Below are positions 59,091-64,000 of a DNA stretch of 64,000 bases, piece after piece (positions within the stretch are counted from its first letter, which is position 1; each line of letters opens with the position of its first letter). The DNA is taken from contig NZ_JACHNC010000001.1 in assembly GCF_014205215.1 (NCBI RefSeq), positions 5,948,501-6,012,500 of the forward strand, given 5' to 3'. The position numbers were made by a program, and so were the translations under genes. Source of the stretch: Actinoplanes lobatus (GTDB taxonomy: Bacteria; Actinomycetota; Actinomycetes; Mycobacteriales; Micromonosporaceae). The notes beneath the pieces were generated by a model. The model saw only the letters and a program-made list of their open reading frames with translations, was not told the DNA's origin and ran no database searches.

Positions 59091-59161
59091 GGCATTACTG
59101 TGGCACTGCGATGGCACATGCGCAAGACCTTATGGCACAACATCGGTGCCAAATTGGCACC
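59090..59161. promoter_or_regulatory. Phased TGGCAC array, candidate operator of the ribbon-helix-helix regulator
   Basis: TGGCAT/TGGCAC starts at 59090, 59101, 59112, 59133 and 59155, with intervals of 11, 11, 21 and 22 bp (one or two helical turns). The last copy lies in GGTGCCAAATTGGCACC (59145-59161), an inverted repeat with 8-bp arms. Such tandem arrays are how ribbon-helix-helix repressors bind cooperatively. Confidence 0.7.
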
Positions 59162-59267
59162 GCGGGTGGAGGATGCCCTGTCAGTACACCCCTCCGGAGT
59201 GGTCGCCCCCGCGGTTTCCCAGGCAAGATCTTCGGTACGGAGAGACATCACCACCTCGGAGGACACC

Positions 59268-60311
59268 ATCTTCACCGTCAATGCCATCGCGGCTCCGTCG
59301 GCCACCGAACCGCTCGTGCGCACCACCGTCGAGCGGCGCGACCCCGGACCCCGCGATGTCCTCATCGAGATCAGCTACGCCGGCATCTGCCACTCCGACA
59401 TCCACACCGTCCGCGGTGAGTGGGGCGAGGTGCCGTACCCGCTCACGGTCGGCCACGAGATCGTCGGCCACGTGACGAAGGTCGGCGCCGAGGTCACCAG
59501 GCACCGGGTCGGCGACCGGGTCGGGGTCGGCTGCATGGTCAACTCCTGCCGGGAGTGCGCCAACTGCCGGGCCGGCCAGGAGCAGTACTGCCTGAACGGC
59601 AACGTCGGGACGTACGCGTCGACCGACCGGGACGGCACCGTCACCCAGGGCGGCTACTCCACCCACATCGTCGTCGACGAGGACTTCGTCCTGCGCGTGC
59701 CGGAGGCCATCCCGCACGAGGCCGCCGCCCCGCTGCTCTGCGCCGGCATCACCACCTACTCGCCGCTGGCCCACTGGAAGGCCGGGCCCGGCAAGAAGGT
59801 GGCCGTGGTCGGCATGGGCGGCCTCGGGCACATGGCTGTCAAGATCGCCGTCGCCATGGGCGCCGAGGTCACCGTGCTGTCGCAGACCCTCGGCAAGAAG
59901 GACGACGGGCTGCGGTTCGGGGCCGAGCACTACCACGCGACGAGCGACCCGGCCACGTTCGAGGCGCTCGCGAACACCTTCGACCTGATCGTCAACACGG
60001 TCAGCGCGCCCATCGACGTCAACGCCTACCTGCGGCTGCTGCGCCTGGACGGCACCATGGTCAACGTCGGCGCGCCGCCCGAGGCGCTGCCGGTGAAGGT
60101 GTTCACGCTGTTCAGCAACCGGCGCTCGTTCGCCGGATCGAGCATCGGCGGCATCGCCGAGACCCAGGAGATGCTCGACTTCTGCGCCGGGCACGGCATC
60201 GCCCCGGAGATCGAGCTGATCGACGCCGACCGGGTCAACGAGGCGTACGAGCGGGTGCTGACGTCCGACGTGCGCTACCGGTTCGTGATCGACGTCGACT
60301 CGCTGCGCTAG
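59268..60311 (+). CDS. Zinc-dependent alcohol dehydrogenase (NAD(P)-dependent, YahK/AdhC-like), apparent ATC start
   Basis: 347 residues if translated from ATC at 59268, 5 nt behind a perfect GGAGG (59258-59262), giving the N-terminus [19 protein letters not shown] typical of the family and the normal length. The catalytic zinc site is in [14 protein letters not shown] and GHEIVGHV, the structural zinc Cys cluster in [16 protein letters not shown], and the Rossmann loop is [15 protein letters not shown]. It reduces aldehydes or oxidises alcohols. In-frame GTG codons further upstream have no SD and would add 20-35 atypical residues. A sequencing error at ATG/ATC is possible. It is divergent from the RHH operon. 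Confidence 0.85.
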   Translation: MFTVNAIAAPSATEPLVRTTVERRDPGPRDVLIEISYAGICHSDIHTVRGEWGEVPYPLTVGHEIVGHVTKVGAEVTRHRVGDRVGVGCMVNSCRECANCRAGQEQYCLNGNVGTYASTDRDGTVTQGGYSTHIVVDEDFVLRVPEAIPHEAAAPLLCAGITTYSPLAHWKAGPGKKVAVVGMGGLGHMAVKIAVAMGAEVTVLSQTLGKKDDGLRFGAEHYHATSDPATFEALANTFDLIVNTVSAPIDVNAYLRLLRLDGTMVNVGAPPEALPVKVFTLFSNRRSFAGSSIGGIAETQEMLDFCAGHGIAPEIELIDADRVNEAYERVLTSDVRYRFVIDVDSLR

Positions 60312-60380
60312 CGGAACCGGCGGGCATCCGGGCACGTCACACCGGCGGAACACAGAAACCGCCGATGCTGGAGGACCCGG

Positions 60381-61361
60381 ATGCCCGTTCGAGCGACAGT
60401 CGCGACGATCGCGATGCTCACCCTTCTCGTGGGCGGCTGCGCCCGGCCCGGCGAAACCGTGGGCGACAACGACCTCGTGTTGGCGGACCGGATCGGCACC
60501 CTCACCGTCAACGACCGGTGGGAGTCCTGCGACAAGCACCGGCCGGAGGACGCGACCGGCGTCGACGGGGCGCAGGAGGCCCTCACCATGCCGCTGCTGG
60601 ACGACTCGTTCCAGCCGGTCAGCGCCGTCATCTGCGGCTCAGGCGTCAAGGAGCGGCCGTCCGGAGGCAGCGACTACGTCGAGTTCGAGTCGACGGCCGG
60701 CGACCTCGGCGCGCTGCTGCCGGCCCTGCGGCTGCCCGACGTCGACACCCAGGCCGAGGCGTGCACCGCCGACCTGCCGGCCGTGCCCTGGCTCGTGCTG
60801 CTCGACGCGCAGGGCCGGTGGGTGCGGCCGGGCGTCCCGATCGACGACTGCGGCAAACCCCGCCGGGAGTTCCGCGACGTCTTCGAGAAGCTGAAGACCA
60901 CCGAGGTCTCCAGCAGGGTGGTCAGCGAGATCGAGTCCGACGCCGCGGCGAAGGCCGGCTGCTCCCAGACGTACGGGGACATGACCTGGGCGTACGGGAC
61001 GTTCGACAACGTCCGTGAGGTGGACGTCGAGTCGCTGCCGGCCGCCACCGAGGTCCGGCGCTGCGTCTACTTCGTGCCGGAGAAGGAGCGGGGCGGCGAC
61101 AAACCGGCCGGCGACTTCCGCTCCGGCGGCCTGATGGACGACAGCGCGTGGGCCGCCATCCGCAAGGAACTGGTCGCGTCCGCGCCGGCGCCCGCCTGCA
61201 CCACCCCGGCCAGCGGCTTCGCCCTCCTCCAGCTGACCCGGGGCGGTTCCGTCTCGGTGGAGAAGGACGGCTGCAAACGGGCGCTCGTCGAGCCGATCGA
61301 CGGCGGCGCCACCCTGCGCGTGGCCGGCCCGGCGCTGCTGGAGCTGGTCTTCACGAAGTAG
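60381..61361 (+). CDS. Putative lipoprotein of unknown function
   Basis: 326 residues from MPVRATVATIAMLTLLVGGC, with GGAGG upstream and a lipobox VGGC (Cys20). The mature part contains six to eight Cys residues that could form disulfides (WESCDKH, VICGSG, EACTADLP, DDCGKP, AGCSQTY, RRCVYF, PACTTP, DGCKRAL). No enzyme motif is recognised. It should be anchored on the outer face of the membrane. The 3' end overlaps the convergent PPOX gene by 11 bp. Confidence 0.7.
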   Translation: MPVRATVATIAMLTLLVGGCARPGETVGDNDLVLADRIGTLTVNDRWESCDKHRPEDATGVDGAQEALTMPLLDDSFQPVSAVICGSGVKERPSGGSDYVEFESTAGDLGALLPALRLPDVDTQAEACTADLPAVPWLVLLDAQGRWVRPGVPIDDCGKPRREFRDVFEKLKTTEVSSRVVSEIESDAAAKAGCSQTYGDMTWAYGTFDNVREVDVESLPAATEVRRCVYFVPEKERGGDKPAGDFRSGGLMDDSAWAAIRKELVASAPAPACTTPASGFALLQLTRGGSVSVEKDGCKRALVEPIDGGATLRVAGPALLELVFTK

Positions 61362-61872
61362 CGGTGAGCTTCATGATGTCGGGGGCGTAGACGGTCATCC
61401 AGTGCGGGTGGAGGCGGTAGTAGACCACCTCCAGCTCCCAGTCGAACGCGTCCGCGCCGTAGAAGTCCTGGAAGTAGGCGAGCAGCTCCGGCCAGTCGTC
61501 GGCCGGGGCGCCGCCCAGCGGGTTCAGGGTCTCGACCGTGCCGTGGGTGAAGACGCCCAGATCCTCGCCGCGCAGGTGGGCGACGCTGGCGGCCGGGCGG
61601 GCGGCGAGATGACGGGCCTTCGCTGCGGTCCGGGCGGTGCCGAAGATCCACCGGCCGTGCAGGAAGTGGCCGTCTGCCCCGCTGATCCGCGGCTCGCCCT
61701 TGGCCGTCACGGTGGACAGGGCGAGCGTGCACATGCCGGTCAGGACGCCGGTGAGCTGCTCCGCCGTCACCGTACGATCCGTGAAGATCGACTGGAGGTG
61801 GTCGGTGGAGCGGGACAGCGAGGCGTCGAGAAGGGCCTGGAGCTCGATCAGTTCTACCGGCGTTTCACGCAT
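61351..61872 (-). CDS. Pyridoxamine 5'-phosphate oxidase-fold (PPOX) family protein
   Basis: 173 residues, MRETPVELIELQALLDASLS. The split-barrel flavin/F420-binding fold is suggested by LALSTVTAKGEPRISGADGH, WIFGTARTAAKARHLAARPA and AGFVHLRG-like ASVAHLRGEDLGVFTHG. These proteins bind FMN, F420 or heme, and the cofactor here is not determined. It lies alone between a lipoprotein and an unknown gene. Confidence 0.8.
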   Translation of the reverse strand: MRETPVELIELQALLDASLSRSTDHLQSIFTDRTVTAEQLTGVLTGMCTLALSTVTAKGEPRISGADGHFLHGRWIFGTARTAAKARHLAARPAASVAHLRGEDLGVFTHGTVETLNPLGGAPADDWPELLAYFQDFYGADAFDWELEVVYYRLHPHWMTVYAPDIMKLTATS

Positions 61873-61893
61873 ACCGTCACGGTAGCGGGACGG

Positions 61894-62400
61894 TCACCAG
61901 CCGAACCGCGGTGCGGGAACCAGCACCCCGTCGGGGCGGCGGTCGGTGCGCAGCGTCAACTCGCCGTCGATCCAGTGCGGGGTCGGGCGGCGGGTGGTGT
62001 CGAGCAGGTCGTCCGGCTGGGCGGGCAGATCGCCGGCGGTCACCCGTACGATATCGGTCCTCTCTTGCAGATCACCCACCGTGAGCAGGCCCGGAGCGAG
62101 CGCGCACCCGCGGAAATGGACCGCCCGGCCGGACCGGCCGGAGGCGTGCGCGGCACACGCGCGACCCGCCGCCTCGGCGAAGGCCGCACCCACCGTGATG
62201 AGCGGCAGGCCCGTCCCGGCGGGCAGCGCGACGCTGATCGTGAAGTGCGGGAACGGCAGATCCTCGCGGTGCACGCAGGCCTGCGCGGAATCCGGCAGGC
62301 CCAGCGAGCGGATCCAGAGCCCGGCTGCCTGCTCGGTGAGATGGCCCAGGCTGAGCCCGTAGTGACGCAACGGAGTACGCAGCGCCGTGGTGGCGAACAT
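61894..62400 (-). CDS. Hypothetical protein
   Basis: 168 residues from MFATTALRTPLRHYGLSLGH. No signal or membrane helix. The sequence is rich in His/Pro turns (FPHFTISVALPAGTGLPLIT) and ends PDGVLVPAPRFGW. I do not recognise a family. It reads in the same direction as the RaiA-like gene and the PPOX gene with gaps of 65 and 21 bp, so a shared transcript is possible. Confidence 0.55.
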   Translation of the reverse strand: MFATTALRTPLRHYGLSLGHLTEQAAGLWIRSLGLPDSAQACVHREDLPFPHFTISVALPAGTGLPLITVGAAFAEAAGRACAAHASGRSGRAVHFRGCALAPGLLTVGDLQERTDIVRVTAGDLPAQPDDLLDTTRRPTPHWIDGELTLRTDRRPDGVLVPAPRFGW

Positions 62401-62465
62401 GGTGCCAACGGTGGCCGCCGCCGGTGGACTCCGGGTGAGCGGCGGTCATCCGCCAGGTGAACGTG

Positions 62466-62843
62466 TCACTCCTCGGCCACGACGGGCTGGGGCACCTCCC
62501 GCAGATTCCGGTTGTGGCGCGGCTCGTTCCTGGTCTTGACGCCGTCGATACGCCGCCGGAGATCGTCGCGGACGTCCATGACGGCCGCGTGCAGGTCTTC
62601 CTCGGAAGACGTGGTGACGACCTTCTCGCCCCCGCTGAGCCAGCACTCCAGGGTGACCTTCTGGCCGCGGGCGCCCCGGTCCTTCACCATGATCTCCAGC
62701 TCGGTGGCGTCGGCGTGGAACCCGGCGAGCCGGGCGTCCAGGGTGCTGAACTGCTCGACCAGCCAGTTCCGGTCACCCTGGGAGAAGCCCGTGCCCACAC
62801 GCAGGCACTCCGCGACGGTGGCCGGGTCGGTGACGGCACTCAT
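62466..62843 (-). CDS. Ribosome-associated RaiA/HPF-like protein
   Basis: 125 residues; the ATG at 62843 has GAGGAG 8 nt upstream. The core LDARLAGFHADATELEIMVK, KVTLECWLSGGEKVVTTSSE and EEDLHAAVMDVRDDLRRRID matches the beta-alpha-beta domain of the RaiA/HPF (sigma-54 modulation) family, which binds the 30S subunit and stalls translation under stress. The long C-terminal dimerisation domain of actinobacterial HPF is absent, so this is a short form. It could have a different ligand. Confidence 0.7.
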   Translation of the reverse strand: MSAVTDPATVAECLRVGTGFSQGDRNWLVEQFSTLDARLAGFHADATELEIMVKDRGARGQKVTLECWLSGGEKVVTTSSEEDLHAAVMDVRDDLRRRIDGVKTRNEPRHNRNLREVPQPVVAEE

Positions 62844-62928
62844 CTGTTCAACTCCTCTGTCGGGGCGAATACGGTCGGACACCTCATACCCACTTGATCT
62901 CAGCGAACACCGCCCTATGGTCTTGGTC

Positions 62929-63387
62929 ATGCACATCCGGCCGATCCATCAGGGCGACGTGGCCCGCCTCGCCGTGCTCCTCGAGCAGCTCGGGTTCCCG
63001 TCGACCGAGCGTGACGTCCGCCATCGCCTCGACTACTGGCTCGGCGACCGGGCCGGCGCGCTGCTCGGCGCCGACGACGACGGCGTCCTGGTCGGCGTGG
63101 CGGCGCTGCACGTCACCCCGCTGCTCGAGGTCACCGGCAAGTTCGGGCGGCTCGCGGCGCTGGTCGTCGACGAGGCCAGCCGTGGCCGCGGGGTAGGGCG
63201 GCTGCTGATCCGGGCGGCCGAGGAGCGGGCGCGGGCGGCCGGCTGCCTGTTCCTGGAGGTGACCAGCAGCAGTCACCGGCATCCGGCGCACCTGTTCTAC
63301 GAGAGCCTCGGCTTCACCGACAGCCGGGAGGACTGGCGCCGCTTCGTGCTCAAACTGGATGAGGCGGCGGATCCACGCGCACGGTGA
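62929..63387 (+). CDS. GNAT-family N-acetyltransferase
   Basis: 152 residues from MHIRPIHQGDVARLAVLLEQ; ATG at 62917 is the alternative start. Acetyl-CoA binding motif VVDEASRGRGVGRLLIRAAE, followed by CLFLEVTSSSHRHPAHLFYE and SLGFTDSREDWRRFVLKL. The HPAHLFYESLGF motif is characteristic of acetyltransferases with small amine substrates. The 3' end overlaps the convergent CobW-like gene by 38 bp. Confidence 0.88.
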   Translation: MHIRPIHQGDVARLAVLLEQLGFPSTERDVRHRLDYWLGDRAGALLGADDDGVLVGVAALHVTPLLEVTGKFGRLAALVVDEASRGRGVGRLLIRAAEERARAAGCLFLEVTSSSHRHPAHLFYESLGFTDSREDWRRFVLKLDEAADPRAR

Positions 63388-64000
63388 GCCCGCCGGTGGT
63401 GTGCGGGAACGGGTCGGGCAGCCGGCGCCACCCGGCCTCGCCGCGGGAGAGTTCGGAGTCGGTGAGCAGGCAGGCGGTCAGGGTGCGGTGCAGGCGGACC
63501 GGGTCCAGGTCGAAGCCGATGAACGCCAGGTGGTGGTGGCGGTCGCCGTAGTAGGGGTCCCAGTCCAGGTCGGCGGCGATCCGGCGTTCGGCGTGGACGG
63601 TCTGCCACGCCTCGTCGCCGAGGCCGGCCAGCCAGACGCTCGCCGGGGCCAGGTGCGGGGTGGCCGCCGACTCCCAGGACATCACCAACTCGGGGCGGCT
63701 GGCCAGCCAGAGGTGGCCGCGGGAGCGCAGCACCTGGTCGATCACGTCGTCGAGGGCCGCGTGCAGGCGTTCCGGGTGGAACGGGCGGCGGGCCTTGAAG
63801 ACGGACGAGACGACGCCGTTGACGGGTAGCGGCTCGTGCAGGCCGACCGTGCGGCCGCGCAGGCCCCGGGTGACCGGGGTGAGCGGGACCGGACGGTGGG
63901 CCACGGCGGGTGGGTGGGTGTCGGCGGTGGTGAGCACGGCCGCCCACGGGGCGAGCCGGTGCAGCAGGACGCGCAGCCGGTCGGCCTCCCACGGGTCGTC
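63350..64000 (-). CDS. CobW/COG0523 (G3E GTPase) family metal chaperone, C-terminal part
   Basis: The frame runs off the end of the window, so the GTPase domain lies beyond 64000; 216 residues are visible. The CobW C-terminal domain is recognisable: GVVSSVFKARRPFHPERLHA, HLWLASRPELVMSWESA, LDWDPYYGDRHHHLAFIGFD and a late basic tail. The family inserts zinc or cobalt into client proteins; actinobacterial zinc-responsive members are common. The His-rich GDRHHHLAF loop could bind metal. The partner cannot be seen. Confidence 0.82.
   Translation of the reverse strand, partial: DDPWEADRLRVLLHRLAPWAAVLTTADTHPPAVAHRPVPLTPVTRGLRGRTVGLHEPLPVNGVVSSVFKARRPFHPERLHAALDDVIDQVLRSRGHLWLASRPELVMSWESAATPHLAPASVWLAGLGDEAWQTVHAERRIAADLDWDPYYGDRHHHLAFIGFDLDPVRLHRTLTACLLTDSELSRGEAGWRRLPDPFPHTTGGLTVRVDPPPHPV

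Overview
This is a GC-rich, gene-dense 64 kb stretch of an actinobacterial chromosome. The evidence is frequent GTG/TTG starts, 4-bp ATGA/GTGA gene overlaps, twin-arginine and lipoprotein signals, a SigB/SigF-type sigma factor, ABC sugar importers without their own ATPase, and many secreted multi-domain glycoside hydrolases. The gene mix is compatible with Actinoplanes or other Micromonosporaceae, but that placement is inference. No rRNA, tRNA, CRISPR array, transposase or phage gene was seen.

Layout. 1-7.5 kb: the tail of a LacI regulator, two perfect LacI-type palindromes, then an operon of a secreted clan GH-A hydrolase with two CBMs, a cytoplasmic GH36 alpha-galactosidase and a sugar-binding lipoprotein with two permeases. 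7.5-17.2 kb: ordinary genes (DUF4037-like protein, BenE transporter, TPR membrane protein, a DJ-1/PfpI operon with a divergent GlxA-type regulator, an XRE regulator with an aldo/keto reductase, small membrane proteins). 17.2-27.5 kb: a chitinase, a large unknown protein with three tandem modules, a secreted GH5 beta-mannanase, and a divergent five-gene peptide/oligosaccharide ABC importer. 27.5-36 kb: flavodoxin, chorismate mutase, a CHAT-less TPR protein, LysR, GNAT, secreted isoamylase, an ArsC-like protein and unknowns. 36-43 kb: ROK regulator, a second GH36 alpha-galactosidase, divergent beta-mannosidase, and a LacI-like protein without its DNA-binding domain. 43-49.6 kb: FGE-like protein, two secreted GH43-AbfB enzymes, an ECF sigma factor fused to a zinc finger, membrane segment and AbfB domain, and an EAL protein. 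49.6-52 kb: membrane protein, winged-helix regulator and MFS transporter. 52.05-53.8 kb: a non-coding, nearly symmetric inverted repeat structure. 53.8-64 kb: GNAT, SigB/F-like sigma, a drug-type ABC operon with DUF4097 and a ribbon-helix-helix regulator, zinc alcohol dehydrogenase, PPOX protein, RaiA-like protein, GNAT and a partial CobW-like gene.

How the genes fit together. Mannanase, a neighbouring importer, beta-mannosidase and two alpha-galactosidases together would depolymerise galactomannan outside the cell, import oligosaccharides and finish hydrolysis inside. Chitinase, isoamylase and the GH43-AbfB pair extend this to chitin, alpha-glucans and arabinose-containing hemicellulose. Visible control points are LacI-type palindromes at 138-186, 44026-44039 and 34571-34584, plus the sigma-AbfB fusion.

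The two most unusual items are (i) the sigma-AbfB fusion at 46919-48427, which looks like a self-contained membrane sensor and sigma factor encoded with the enzymes whose substrate it could sense, and (ii) the 1.7 kb inverted structure at 52053-53774. The latter is built from a roughly 110-bp dispersed element (four copies in this window), 70-bp tandem units, polarity-switching GATCTT motifs and a 52-bp hairpin at its centre.
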